Notes under the pieces: model-generated
What the model saw: only the letters and a program-made list of their open reading frames with translations
Database searches by the model: none
What the model was told of the DNA's origin: nothing
Part shown: positions 42,380 to 52,148 of the stretch, piece after piece
How positions within the stretch are numbered: the stretch's first letter is position 1
Layout: each line of letters begins with the position of its first letter
Program-made: the position numbers and the translations under genes
Assembly: GCF_001544575.2 (NCBI RefSeq)
Contig: NZ_FCNY02000025.1
Location: 40,589-104,588 of the forward strand
DNA: 64,000 nt
Source: Caballeronia cordobensis
GTDB lineage: Bacteria; Pseudomonadota; Gammaproteobacteria; Burkholderiales; Burkholderiaceae
Reading direction: 5' to 3'

Positions 42380-43009
42380 ATGAAAAAACTTTTGCTTCTT
42401 CCCCTCTTTGCGATGTTCATGGCGGTCTGCGGCGCGGCGTCCGCGCAAGCTGTCGATAGCAGCGCGCCTGACGTGCTGATCAAGACGGTGACGCAGCAAG
42501 TCCTCGACGAGATCAAGTCGGACAAGAAGATCCAGTCGGGCGACATTCAGAAGATCACTGAACTCGTCAACCAAAAGATCCTGCCGTACACCGACTTCAC
42601 GCGCACGACGCGCCTCGTGATGGGCCGGAACTGGAATTCGGCCACGCCGGAACAGCAAAAGCAGATCGTCGAGCAATTCAAGATTCTGCTGATTCGCACG
42701 TACTCAGGCGCGCTTGCGCAGGTGCGCAACCAGACGGTTCAATACAAGCCGTTCCGCGCGAATCCGGACGACACCGACGTCGTGGTTCGCTCCGTCGTGA
42801 TGAACAACGGTCAGCCGGTCGAGCTCGACTACCGCCTGTACAAGACGGCGCAAGGCTGGCGCGTGTACGACATCAACGTGCTCGGCGCGTGGCTGATCCA
42901 GGCGTATCAGCAGCAGTTCAACGAGCAGATCTCGCAGAACGGCGTGGGCGGTCTGCTGCAATTCCTGACGCAGCGTAACCAGCAACTCGCGGGCGCCAAG
43001 GCATCGTGA
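42380..43009 (+). CDS. mlaC: Periplasmic phospholipid carrier MlaC
   Basis: MlaC shuttles phospholipid between MlaA and MlaD. The 209-residue precursor has a signal peptide ending about ASAQA, then the Tol-Tol-Ttg2 fold with PDVLIKTVTQQVLDEIK, ILPYTDFTRTTRLVMGRNW and the YDINVLGAWLIQAYQQQF segment. ATG 42380 is preferred over the adjacent GTG because AGGA lies 6 bases upstream. The stop overlaps the mlaB start. Confidence 0.95.
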   Translation: MKKLLLLPLFAMFMAVCGAASAQAVDSSAPDVLIKTVTQQVLDEIKSDKKIQSGDIQKITELVNQKILPYTDFTRTTRLVMGRNWNSATPEQQKQIVEQFKILLIRTYSGALAQVRNQTVQYKPFRANPDDTDVVVRSVVMNNGQPVELDYRLYKTAQGWRVYDINVLGAWLIQAYQQQFNEQISQNGVGGLLQFLTQRNQQLAGAKAS

Positions 43010-43293
43010 GCACGCCAGCCACCGGCGGCCGTTTCCAGACGGCCGCGACCCTGACCCACGAGAGCGCGAAGGCCGCGCTCGACGCGGGTCTGTCGCGCAT
43101 CGCGGCAGGCGCGACCGAAGTCGATTGCGCGCCGCTCACGCAATTCGACTCTTCCGCGCTCGCCGTGCTGCTCGCATGGCAGCGCGCCGCATCCGCGCGC
43201 GGCGCTGCGTTCGGCGTCGTCAACCTTCCTTCCGGGCTTGCGAGTCTCGCGCGAGCCTACGGCGTCGATACGCTCCTCACCTTCCGACATTGA
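43006..43293 (+). CDS. mlaB: STAS-domain protein MlaB
   Basis: MlaB is a small cytoplasmic STAS protein that binds MlaF and stabilises the ABC complex. The 95-residue product shows the fold with EVDCAPLTQFDSSALAVLLAWQR, where the DSSALA turn is the usual conserved site. The GTG start overlaps the mlaC stop. It ends the mla operon. Confidence 0.88.
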   Translation: MSTPATGGRFQTAATLTHESAKAALDAGLSRIAAGATEVDCAPLTQFDSSALAVLLAWQRAASARGAAFGVVNLPSGLASLARAYGVDTLLTFRH

Positions 43294-43381
43294 TGCTGCT
43301 CTGACCGCAGCGCAGAAGGCGGCGACGCGCGCCGCCGCTGCAATCGGGATCACTCCGAAGTCGGCGTCAAGCGCTTTGTCC

Positions 43382-43387
43382 TATAAT
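43382..43387 (+). promoter_or_regulatory. Possible -10 element for the downstream ABC exporter genes
   Basis: TATAAT occurs in the 203-base gap after mlaB, 109 bases before the assigned start. No strong -35 is seen. A T7 run lies just after it, without a preceding stem. Confidence 0.3.
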
Positions 43388-43496
43388 CAAACGTTTTTTT
43401 CGCGGCCGTACCCGGCCCTTTTTGTCTGAGCCGGGATCGTCACGCGAATCTCCGCACAATCGAGGCGCGGCCGTGCGAGGCGCGCGCACTGTCCAC

Positions 43497-44423
43497 ATGT
43501 CAGCGATAGAAATCCGAAACGTCAGGAAGCGCTACAAGGATCTCCAGGCGCTCAAAGGCGTGAGCCTCACGGTGGAAGAGGGCGAGTTCTTCGGCTTGCT
43601 CGGTCCCAACGGCGCGGGCAAAACCACGTTGATCAGCATTCTGGCCGGCCTTGCGCGCGCCGATAGCGGCACGATCTCCGTGCGCGGCCACGATGTCGTC
43701 AGCGACTTCCGGGCGGCGCGGCGCGCGCTCGGCGTCGTGCCGCAGGAGCTCGTCTTCGATCCGTTCTTCACCGTGCGCGAGTCGCTGCGCATCCAGTCGG
43801 GCTACTTCGGCTTGCGCAACAACGACGACTGGATCGACGAAGTGATGGCCAATCTCGATCTCACCGAGAAAGCCGACGTCAACACGCGCGCGCTTTCCGG
43901 CGGGATGAAGCGCCGCGTGCTCGTGGCGCAGGCGCTGGTGCATCGGCCGCCCGTGATCGTGCTCGACGAGCCCACCGCCGGCGTCGATGTCGAACTGCGC
44001 CAGACGCTCTGGAAGTTCATCTCGCGCCTGAATCGCGAAGGCCACACGATCGTGCTGACGACGCACTATCTGGAAGAAGCCGAATCGCTGTGCGACCGTC
44101 TCGCGATGCTTCGTCGCGGCGAAGTCGTGGCGCTGGAGCGCACGAGCGCGCTGTTGCAGCGGTTCTCGGGCATGCAGTTGTATTTGCGGCTGTCGAACGG
44201 CGCGCTGCCCGCCGAGCTGCGTTCGCTCGAAGTCGATCCGCACGCGGTATCGGGCACGCAGCACTTGTTGCGTCTCGCAACCTACGACGACGTCGAGCCG
44301 ATTCTCGCGAAATGCCGCGCGGCCGGCTGCACGTTCGACGAAATCGAAGTGCGCAAGGCCGATCTCGAAGACGTATTCGTGCAGGTGATGAACGAGCCGG
44401 AAGTGGTCGAGGGACTTTCATGA
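43497..44423 (+). CDS. ABC transporter ATPase (YadG/CcmA-like, ABC-2 type)
   Basis: This is the ATPase of a two-component ABC-2 exporter. The 308-residue protein has Walker A GPNGAGKTT, signature LSGGMKRRVLVAQAL, Walker B VIVLDEPTAGVD and an HYLEEAE switch segment. A C-terminal extension after ~220 is typical of the YadG type. The start ATG 43497 has a weak site; an in-frame start 25 codons upstream is possible. The permease gene overlaps its stop by ATGA. The substrate is unknown. Confidence 0.88.
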   Translation: MSAIEIRNVRKRYKDLQALKGVSLTVEEGEFFGLLGPNGAGKTTLISILAGLARADSGTISVRGHDVVSDFRAARRALGVVPQELVFDPFFTVRESLRIQSGYFGLRNNDDWIDEVMANLDLTEKADVNTRALSGGMKRRVLVAQALVHRPPVIVLDEPTAGVDVELRQTLWKFISRLNREGHTIVLTTHYLEEAESLCDRLAMLRRGEVVALERTSALLQRFSGMQLYLRLSNGALPAELRSLEVDPHAVSGTQHLLRLATYDDVEPILAKCRAAGCTFDEIEVRKADLEDVFVQVMNEPEVVEGLS

Positions 44424-45175
44424 GCGGTTTCCAGACGTTGTTCTACAAGGAGCTGCTGCGCTTCTGGAAGGTCTCGTTTCAGACCGTGCTCGCGCCGGTG
44501 GTCACGGCGCTGCTGTATCTCACCATCTTCGGTCACGCGCTGTCGGGGCACGTGCAGGTGTATCCGGGTGTCGGCTACACGAGCTTCCTCGTGCCGGGCC
44601 TGGTGATGATGAGCGTGCTGCAGAACGCGTTCGCGAACAGTTCGTCGTCGCTGATCCAGTCGAAGATCACGGGCAATCTCGTGTTCGTGCTGCTGCCGCC
44701 CATCGCGCACTGGGAAATGTTTTTCGCGTATGTGCTGGCGTCGGTCGTGCGCGGGCTGAGTGTCGGTCTCGGCGTGTTCATCGTGACGATATGGTTCATC
44801 CCGATGTCTTTTTCCGCGCCGTTCTACATCATTGCGTTCGCGATCCTCGGTTCGGGCATTCTCGGCACGCTCGGTTTGATCGCGGGCATCTGGGCGGACA
44901 AATTCGATCAGCTGGCCGCGTTTCAAAACTTCCTGATCATGCCGCTCACGTTTCTTTCCGGCGTGTTCTACTCGACGCATACGCTGCCGCCGCTGTGGCG
45001 CGCGGTGTCGCATCTGAATCCGTTCTTCTACATGATCGACGGCTTCCGTTACGGCTTTTTCGGCCTGTCCGACGTCAATCCGCTGGTGAGCCTCGGCATC
45101 GTCGGCGGATTTCTCGCGGTGCTGGCGTTGATCGCCGTGCGTTTGCTCGCGAGCGGCTACAAGCTGCGTCACTAA
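44420..45175 (+). CDS. ABC-2 type transporter permease (YadH-like)
   Basis: This is the permease partner of the preceding ATPase. The 251-residue protein has six hydrophobic helices and the ABC-2 family region FQNFLIMPLTFLSGVFYS followed by LPPLWRAVSHLNPFFYMIDGFRYGFFG. The ATGA overlap with the ATPase gene supports a single complex. Relatives are near envelope genes in many proteobacteria, but the exported substrate is not established. Confidence 0.9.
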   Translation: MSGFQTLFYKELLRFWKVSFQTVLAPVVTALLYLTIFGHALSGHVQVYPGVGYTSFLVPGLVMMSVLQNAFANSSSSLIQSKITGNLVFVLLPPIAHWEMFFAYVLASVVRGLSVGLGVFIVTIWFIPMSFSAPFYIIAFAILGSGILGTLGLIAGIWADKFDQLAAFQNFLIMPLTFLSGVFYSTHTLPPLWRAVSHLNPFFYMIDGFRYGFFGLSDVNPLVSLGIVGGFLAVLALIAVRLLASGYKLRH

Positions 45176-45192
45176 TATTCAAGGAGACTTTC

Positions 45193-45432
45193 ATGTTGCC
45201 GACTCCGGAGCAAGTGAAGGACTACATCGCCAAAGGTCTCGCCTGCCAGCATCTCGAAGTGGAAGGCGACGGCCAGCATTTTTTCGCGACCATCGTGAGC
45301 GACGCGTTCGTCGGCAAGCGGCTGATCGCGCGTCATCAACTGGTTTATGCGGCGCTCGGCGAGCGCATGCGCGAGGAGATTCATGCGCTCAGCATGAAAA
45401 CCCTCACCCCCGACGAGTGGAAAGCGGCCTGA
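45193..45432 (+). CDS. ibaG: BolA-family protein IbaG
   Basis: This is an acid-stress BolA paralogue that can bind a 2Fe-2S cluster with monothiol glutaredoxin. The 79-residue protein has the BolA fold with FFATIVSDAFVGKRLIARHQLVYAALGERMREEIHAL split over the second helix. AAGGAG precedes the ATG. Its place between an mla cluster and murA is conserved widely in proteobacteria. Confidence 0.93.
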   Translation: MLPTPEQVKDYIAKGLACQHLEVEGDGQHFFATIVSDAFVGKRLIARHQLVYAALGERMREEIHALSMKTLTPDEWKAA

Positions 45433-45585
45433 GTCCACCCGGCGAAGCCAATCAGGTCATACGACTCATCTTCAGCAACATCCGGCATCACCGGTAGACA
45501 AAGGCAGTAAAGAGTGCGATTCATTCAAGACAACGGCGGCGCCCAGAACGGCACCGCAGGCAGCTCGGTAGAAGGACAAGCAAGC

Positions 45586-46857
45586 ATGGATAAACTGGTC
45601 ATCACGGGGGGCGCGAAGCTCTCTGGCGAAATCACCGTCTCGGGCGCGAAGAACGCGGCTCTGCCCATTCTTTGCGCGAGCCTTCTCACCGCCGACGACG
45701 TCCATCTGTCGAACGTGCCGAATCTCCAGGACGTGCGCACGATGCTCAAGCTGCTGCGCCAGATGGGCGTGCAGTGCGAAGTGTCCGGCGACGGGCGCGT
45801 CACGCTGAATGCATCGAAGGTCGACAAGCTGGTCGCGCCATACGAAATGGTGAAGACCATGCGCGCGTCGATTCTCGTGCTCGGGCCGCTCGTCGCGCGC
45901 TTCGGCGAGGCGAAGGTGTCGCTGCCCGGCGGCTGCGCGATCGGCGCGCGTCCGGTCGATCAGCACATCAAGGGCCTGCAGGCGATGGGCGCCGAGATCA
46001 ACATCGAGCACGGCTTCATCGAGGCGCGCGCGAAGCGTCTGAAGGGCGCGCGCATCATCACGGACATGATCACCGTTACCGGCACGGAAAATCTGCTGAT
46101 GGCGGCGGTGCTGGCCGAAGGCGAAACGGTCATCGAGAATGCGGCGCGCGAGCCGGAAGTCTCCGACCTCGCGCATCTGCTCGTGAAGATGGGCGCGAAG
46201 ATCGACGGCATCGGCACGGATCGTCTGGTGATTCAGGGCGTGGACAAGCTGCACGGCGCGAAACACGACGTCGTGCCGGACCGCATCGAGGCGGGCACGT
46301 TCCTGTGCGCGGTCGCGGCGGCGGGCGGCGATGTCATGCTGCGCCGTGTGAGCTCGCATCTGCTCGACGCCGTGACGGCCAAGCTGCGCGAAGCGGGCGT
46401 GAGCATCGAGGAAGGCGACGACTGGATGCGCGTGCGCATGAGCAAGCGCGCCGAAGCGGTGAACATCCGCACGTCGGAATATCCGGCGTTCCCGACCGAC
46501 ATGCAGGCCCAGTTCATGGCGCTCAACACGATCGCGAGCGGCACGTCGCAAGTCGTCGAGACGATCTTCGAGAACCGCTTCATGCACGTGCAGGAGCTGA
46601 ACCGTCTGGGCGCGCGCATCACCATCGACGGCAACACCGCGCTCGTGTCGGGCGTCGAGATGCTCTCCGGCGCGAAAGTCATGGCGACGGATCTGCGCGC
46701 ATCGGCAAGCCTCGTGATCGCGGCGATGTGCGCCGACGGCGAGACGCTCATCGACCGCATCTACCATCTGGACCGCGGTTACGACCGCATGGAAGCGAAG
46801 CTGACCGCCGTGGGCGCGAACGTACGCCGCATCAAGGGCAGCGGGAGCGAGCAATGA
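45586..46857 (+). CDS. murA: UDP-N-acetylglucosamine 1-carboxyvinyltransferase MurA
   Basis: MurA transfers enolpyruvate to UDP-GlcNAc, the committed step of peptidoglycan synthesis. From ATG 45586 (GAAGGA at 45571-45576) the protein has 423 residues. It has Lys22 (GAKNAALPI), the loop Cys117 (PGGCAIGARP, the fosfomycin target) and the late TDLRASASLV segment. The frame is open back to 45514, which would add 24 non-conserved residues. Its stop overlaps the hisG start by ATGA, so murA leads into the histidine genes. Confidence 0.95.
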   Translation: MDKLVITGGAKLSGEITVSGAKNAALPILCASLLTADDVHLSNVPNLQDVRTMLKLLRQMGVQCEVSGDGRVTLNASKVDKLVAPYEMVKTMRASILVLGPLVARFGEAKVSLPGGCAIGARPVDQHIKGLQAMGAEINIEHGFIEARAKRLKGARIITDMITVTGTENLLMAAVLAEGETVIENAAREPEVSDLAHLLVKMGAKIDGIGTDRLVIQGVDKLHGAKHDVVPDRIEAGTFLCAVAAAGGDVMLRRVSSHLLDAVTAKLREAGVSIEEGDDWMRVRMSKRAEAVNIRTSEYPAFPTDMQAQFMALNTIASGTSQVVETIFENRFMHVQELNRLGARITIDGNTALVSGVEMLSGAKVMATDLRASASLVIAAMCADGETLIDRIYHLDRGYDRMEAKLTAVGANVRRIKGSGSEQ

Positions 46858-47555
46858 GTTCGCTGCCGCAGACGTCGTCGTCGGTGGAGCCGCGCGCTCC
46901 GCTCACGCTCGCGCTGTCGAAAGGGCGTATCTTCGAGGAAACGCTGCCGCTGCTCGCGGCGGCCGGCGTGCAGGTGGCCGAAGATCCGGAAAGCTCGCGC
47001 AAGCTGATTCTGCCGACCACGAACCCGAACCTGCGCGTGATCATCGTGCGCGCGACCGATGTCCCGACCTACGTCGAATACGGCGCGGCGGATTTCGGGG
47101 TCGCGGGCAAGGACGTGCTGATCGAGCACGGCGGCGGCGGCCTGTATCAGCCGATCGATCTGGACATCGCGCGTTGCCGGATGTCGGTGGCCGTGAAGGC
47201 CGGTTTCGATTACGCGAACGCGGTGCGCCAGGGCGCGCGCCTCAAGGTCGCGACGAAGTACACCGAGGTGGCGCGCCAGCATTTCGCGTCGAAAGGCGTG
47301 CACGTCGACCTGATCAAGCTGTACGGTTCGATGGAGCTCGCGCCGCTCGTCGGCCTGGCCGATGCAATCGTCGATCTGGTGAGCTCGGGCGGCACGCTGC
47401 GGGCGAATAACCTCGTCGAAGTCGAAGAGATCATGCAGATTTCGTCGCGCCTCGTCGTGAATCAGGCGGCGCTCAAGCTGAAGCGGGCGGCGCTCACGCC
47501 CTACCTCGACGCCTTCGAGCGCGCCACGGCCCAGAGAGCCGGCACAGGCAATTAG
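46854..47555 (+). CDS. hisG: ATP phosphoribosyltransferase, short form (HisG)
   Basis: HisG is the first enzyme of histidine synthesis, joining ATP and PRPP. The 233-residue protein has the catalytic domains (LTLALSKGRIFEETLPLL, GAADFGVAGKDVL and the PRPP loop DLVSSGGTLRANNL) but lacks the ~80-residue C-terminal regulatory domain. Short HisG needs the HisZ subunit for activity and feedback by histidine; hisZ is not in this window. It overlaps murA. Confidence 0.95.
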   Translation: MSSLPQTSSSVEPRAPLTLALSKGRIFEETLPLLAAAGVQVAEDPESSRKLILPTTNPNLRVIIVRATDVPTYVEYGAADFGVAGKDVLIEHGGGGLYQPIDLDIARCRMSVAVKAGFDYANAVRQGARLKVATKYTEVARQHFASKGVHVDLIKLYGSMELAPLVGLADAIVDLVSSGGTLRANNLVEVEEIMQISSRLVVNQAALKLKRAALTPYLDAFERATAQRAGTGN

Positions 47556-47601
47556 GCGAGCCGCACACCGCGGCGCGCCACAAGCAAAACGGAAAACCAG
47601 C

Positions 47602-48924
<1,323 letters not shown>

Positions 48925-48948
48925 GATAGAGCCGACTCCACGGAACGA

Positions 48949-48992
48949 GGCGGCCTGAGAGCCGCCATTGAAAACCGGCGGGAGAGCGCCGG
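48949..48992 (+). repeat. Twin hairpins in the hisD-hisC gap
   Basis: GGCGGC-CTGAGA-GCCGCC (48949-48966) and CCGGCG-GGAGAG-CGCCGG (48975-48992) are two 6-base stems with 6-base loops in tandem, ending 6 bases before the hisC start. The loop of the second is purine-rich like a ribosome-binding site. They may set hisC translation or mRNA stability. Confidence 0.5.
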
Positions 48993-48998
48993 GAAATC

Positions 48999-50072
48999 AT
49001 GACGACAGCCCAAGACATCATTCGTCCCGACGTACTCGCGATGACGAGCTATCCCGTGCCCGATTCAACGGGCCTGATCAAGCTCGACGCGATGGAAAAT
49101 CCCTACACGCTGCCCGCCGATCTCGCCGAACGTTTGGGCGCGCATCTCGCTGGCGTCGCGCTGAATCGGTATCCGGCGCCGCGTCCCGCGGAACTGCTCG
49201 CCAAGATCAAACGCGCGATGCACGTGCCCGACGCCTGCGACGTTTTGCTCGGCAACGGCTCCGACGAGTTGATCACCATGATGTCGGTCGCGTGCTCGAC
49301 GCCGGGCGCGAAGGTCGTGGCGCCGGTGCCGGGCTTCGTGATGTACGAAATGTCGGCGAAGTTCGCGCACCTCGAGTTCATCGGCGTGCCGCTGAAGGCC
49401 GACTTCACGCTCGACGCCGATGCGCTCATCGCCGCCATCGACGAGCACGCGCCCGCGCTCGTCTACCTCGCGTATCCGAACAATCCGACCGGTACGCTCT
49501 ACGACGACGCCGATATCGAACGCGTGATCGCGGCGGCGCGAAAAAGTCTCGTCGTGATCGACGAGGCGTATCAGCCGTTCGCGGAAAAGACCTGGATGCC
49601 GCGCGCGGCGGATTTCGACAACGTCGTCGTGATGCGCACCGTCTCGAAGCTCGGCCTCGCGGGCATCCGGCTAGGCTATATGGCCGGCCGGCCCGCGTGG
49701 ATCATGCAGTTCGACAAGGTGCGCCCGCCCTACAACATCAACGTGCTGACGCAGGCCACCGCCGATTTCCTGCTCGATCACCTCGACGTGCTCGACGCGC
49801 AAGCAGCCGAACTGCGCGCGCAACGCACGAAACTCGCGCGCGACGTCGCCGCGCTGCCCGGCATGACCGTCTATCCGAGCGCGGGCAATTTCCTGCTCGT
49901 GCGCGTGCCGGACGCCGCCGTTGCTTTCGAAACCCTTCTGACTTCGCGGGTTTTGATAAAAAACGTGGGTAAAATGCATCCATTGCTCACTAACTGCGTT
50001 CGTTTGACGGTCGGCACGGCCGAGGAAAACGAGCAGATGGTCGCGGCGCTGAAAAAGCTCGCGCCGAACTGA
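48999..50072 (+). CDS. hisC: Histidinol-phosphate aminotransferase
   Basis: HisC is a PLP enzyme that converts imidazole-acetol phosphate to histidinol phosphate. The 357-residue protein has KLDAMENPY, LGNGSDELI, YPNNPTGTLY, DEAYQPF, the PLP Lys in TVSKLGLAGIRLGY, and a final RLTVGTAEEN. The Shine-Dalgarno region overlaps the hairpin at 48975-48992. Confidence 0.96.
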   Translation: MTTAQDIIRPDVLAMTSYPVPDSTGLIKLDAMENPYTLPADLAERLGAHLAGVALNRYPAPRPAELLAKIKRAMHVPDACDVLLGNGSDELITMMSVACSTPGAKVVAPVPGFVMYEMSAKFAHLEFIGVPLKADFTLDADALIAAIDEHAPALVYLAYPNNPTGTLYDDADIERVIAAARKSLVVIDEAYQPFAEKTWMPRAADFDNVVVMRTVSKLGLAGIRLGYMAGRPAWIMQFDKVRPPYNINVLTQATADFLLDHLDVLDAQAAELRAQRTKLARDVAALPGMTVYPSAGNFLLVRVPDAAVAFETLLTSRVLIKNVGKMHPLLTNCVRLTVGTAEENEQMVAALKKLAPN

Positions 50073-50105
50073 CCCCCACTTTTCGAAAAGTCTCAAGGAA
50101 TCACC

Positions 50106-50693
50106 ATGCGCATTGCGGAAGTCGTTCGCAACACCAGCGAAACGCAGATCCGTGTGAAGCTCGATCTGGACGGCACCGGCAAGCAGAAGCTCGCCACTGG
50201 CGTCCCGTTTCTCGATCACATGCTCGACCAGATTGCCCGTCACGGGCTCATCGATCTCGACATCGAAGCGCACGGCGACCTCCATATCGACGATCACCAC
50301 ACGGTCGAAGACACCGGCATCACGCTCGGAATGGCCATCGCGAAGGCCATCGGCGACCGCAAGGGCATTCGCCGCTACGGGCATTCGTATGTTCCGCTGG
50401 ACGAGGCGCTGTCGCGCGTCGTGATCGATTTTTCCGGCCGGCCCGGGCTCGAATTCCATGTGCCGTTCACGCGCGCGCGTATCGGCACGTTCGACGTCGA
50501 TCTCACCATCGAATTTTTCCGCGGCTTCGTGAATCACGCGGGCGTAACGCTGCACATCGACAACCTGCGGGGCATCAACGCGCATCATCAGGTCGAAACC
50601 GTGTTCAAGGCGTTCGGCCGCGCGCTGCGCATGGCGTGCGAAGTCGATGAACGCGCGGCGGGGCAGATTCCGTCGACCAAAGGCAGTCTCTGA
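50106..50693 (+). CDS. hisB: Imidazoleglycerol-phosphate dehydratase
   Basis: HisB is the Mn-dependent dehydratase of step six. The 195-residue monofunctional form lacks the phosphatase domain fused in enteric HisB, so histidinol phosphatase must be encoded elsewhere. Metal-binding repeats HIDDHHTVEDTGI and INAHHQVETVFKAFGRAL are present, and FLDHMLDQIARHG starts the fold. CAAGGAA precedes the ATG. Confidence 0.97.
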   Translation: MRIAEVVRNTSETQIRVKLDLDGTGKQKLATGVPFLDHMLDQIARHGLIDLDIEAHGDLHIDDHHTVEDTGITLGMAIAKAIGDRKGIRRYGHSYVPLDEALSRVVIDFSGRPGLEFHVPFTRARIGTFDVDLTIEFFRGFVNHAGVTLHIDNLRGINAHHQVETVFKAFGRALRMACEVDERAAGQIPSTKGSL

Positions 50694-50741
50694 ACGGCGC
50701 TCGGCGCTTTCGCTGTTTCAAGCACGCGCGTCGGGATCACG

Positions 50742-51362
50742 ATGGATCTGTTCAAGTCGTTCATATCGCTGCTCGCGCTGATCAACCCGATCGGCGCGAT
50801 ACCGTTTTTTCTCAGCCTGACCTCGCAGCAATCCGACATCGAGCGGCGCAACACGATTCGCGTCGCGTCCATTTCGGTGTTCTGCGTGATCGCCGTGACC
50901 GCGCTGCTCGGGCAGCAGATCATCGCGTTCTTCGGCATTTCGGTCGGGTCGTTCGAAGTGGGCGGCGGCATCATCATGCTGCTCATGGCGATCAGCATGT
51001 TGAACGCGCAGGTCGGCAACGCGCGCTCGACGCCGGAAGAACGCATGGAGGCCGAGGAGCGCAACAGCGTCGCGGTCGTGCCGCTCGCGATTCCGCTGCT
51101 TACCGGCCCCGGCTCGATCAGCACGGTGATCGTCTATGCGGCCAATGCGCAGCACTGGTATGACCGTTTCGGGCTCGTCGTGCTGGGCGCGATCATCGCG
51201 GGGCTGTGCTTCGGCGCGCTGAATCTCGCCGAGCCGATCGCCCGCGTGGTCGGGCGCACCGGGATCAATATCGGCACGCGTCTCATGGGTTTGATGTTGT
51301 CCGCGCTGGCGGTGGAGTTCATCGTCGACGGGTTGAAGGCCTTGATGCCATCTTTGAAATGA
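50742..51362 (+). CDS. MarC-family inner membrane protein
   Basis: The 206-residue integral membrane protein has six hydrophobic segments and the MarC-family LINPIGAIPFFLSLT start and NSVAVVPLAIPLLTGPGSIS repeat. MarC proteins are of uncertain function; the old link to multiple antibiotic resistance was not upheld in E. coli. Its stop overlaps the hisH start by ATGA, so it is embedded in the his operon and probably translated with hisH. Confidence 0.92.
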   Translation: MDLFKSFISLLALINPIGAIPFFLSLTSQQSDIERRNTIRVASISVFCVIAVTALLGQQIIAFFGISVGSFEVGGGIIMLLMAISMLNAQVGNARSTPEERMEAEERNSVAVVPLAIPLLTGPGSISTVIVYAANAQHWYDRFGLVVLGAIIAGLCFGALNLAEPIARVVGRTGINIGTRLMGLMLSALAVEFIVDGLKALMPSLK

Positions 51363-52000
51363 ATACTTCGATTGCGATTGTTGATTACGGAATGGGCAAC
51401 CTGCGCTCGGTCTACCAGGCGCTGAAAAAGGCTGCACCCGACGCGAACGTGGCGATCGTCGATCAGCCGCAGGGCATTCACGCCGCGGATCGCGTCGTGC
51501 TGCCGGGCCAGGGCGCGATGCGCGACTGCATGAGCCATCTCGCCGAATCCGGTCTGCAGGAAGCGGTGATGCAGGCGGCGCGCGAAAAGCCGATGCTCGG
51601 CGTGTGCGTCGGCGAGCAGATGCTCTTCGACTGGAGCGAGGAAGGCGACACGAAAGGCCTCGGCCTGCTGCCGGGCAAGGTCGTGCGCTTCCAGCTCGAC
51701 GGTCTGCTTCAGGACGACGGCTCGCGCTTCAAGGTGCCGCAGATGGGCTGGAACCGCGTGCGCCAGACACAGGCGCATCCGATCTGGGACGGCGTCGCGG
51801 ACGGCGCGTTCTTCTACTTCGTGCACAGCTATTACGTGGTGCCGGAGAATCCGGCGCACACATCCGGCGAAACCGTGTACGGTGGCGCATTCACATCGGC
51901 GGTGGCGCGCGACAATATCTTCGCGACCCAATTTCACCCCGAAAAGAGCGCGGATGCCGGATTGCGCCTGTACCGAAATTTCGTGCACTGGAACCCGTGA
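51359..52000 (+). CDS. hisH: Imidazole glycerol phosphate synthase glutaminase subunit HisH
   Basis: HisH releases ammonia from glutamine and channels it to HisF. The 213-residue class I amidotransferase has the nucleophile Cys in GVCVGEQML, DYGMGNLRSV at the start, VHSYYVVP, and the catalytic His and Glu in QFHPEKS. The start overlaps the marC stop. A terminator-like hairpin lies between it and hisA. Confidence 0.96.
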   Translation: MNTSIAIVDYGMGNLRSVYQALKKAAPDANVAIVDQPQGIHAADRVVLPGQGAMRDCMSHLAESGLQEAVMQAAREKPMLGVCVGEQMLFDWSEEGDTKGLGLLPGKVVRFQLDGLLQDDGSRFKVPQMGWNRVRQTQAHPIWDGVADGAFFYFVHSYYVVPENPAHTSGETVYGGAFTSAVARDNIFATQFHPEKSADAGLRLYRNFVHWNP

Positions 52001-52076
52001 AACGGCGCGCCCGCTAGCGTTTTCGCCTATTACGACCGGCGCATGACCGTTGCAAGACTTGTACTACACTAGCGAG

Positions 52077-52116
52077 ACGGCGCGAAGGGCGCGTAACACC
52101 GCGCGTGCGCCGTTTT
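52077..52116 (+). terminator. Terminator-like hairpin between hisH and hisA
   Basis: ACGGCGC (52077-52083) pairs with GCGCCGT (52107-52113) and GCGCG (52089-52093) with CGCGC (52100-52104). The right arm runs into TTTT (52113-52116). It lies in a 148-base gap within the his operon. It may attenuate read-through or mark the end of a transcript; I see no convincing new promoter before hisA. Confidence 0.5.
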
Positions 52117-52148
52117 GATCAACTCCACCCAGAAACTACGCGATACCT

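Noticed and set aside
52050..52070. Promoter in the hisH-hisA gap
   Set aside because: TTGCAA and TACACT are only 9 bases apart, too close for a sigma-70 promoter.
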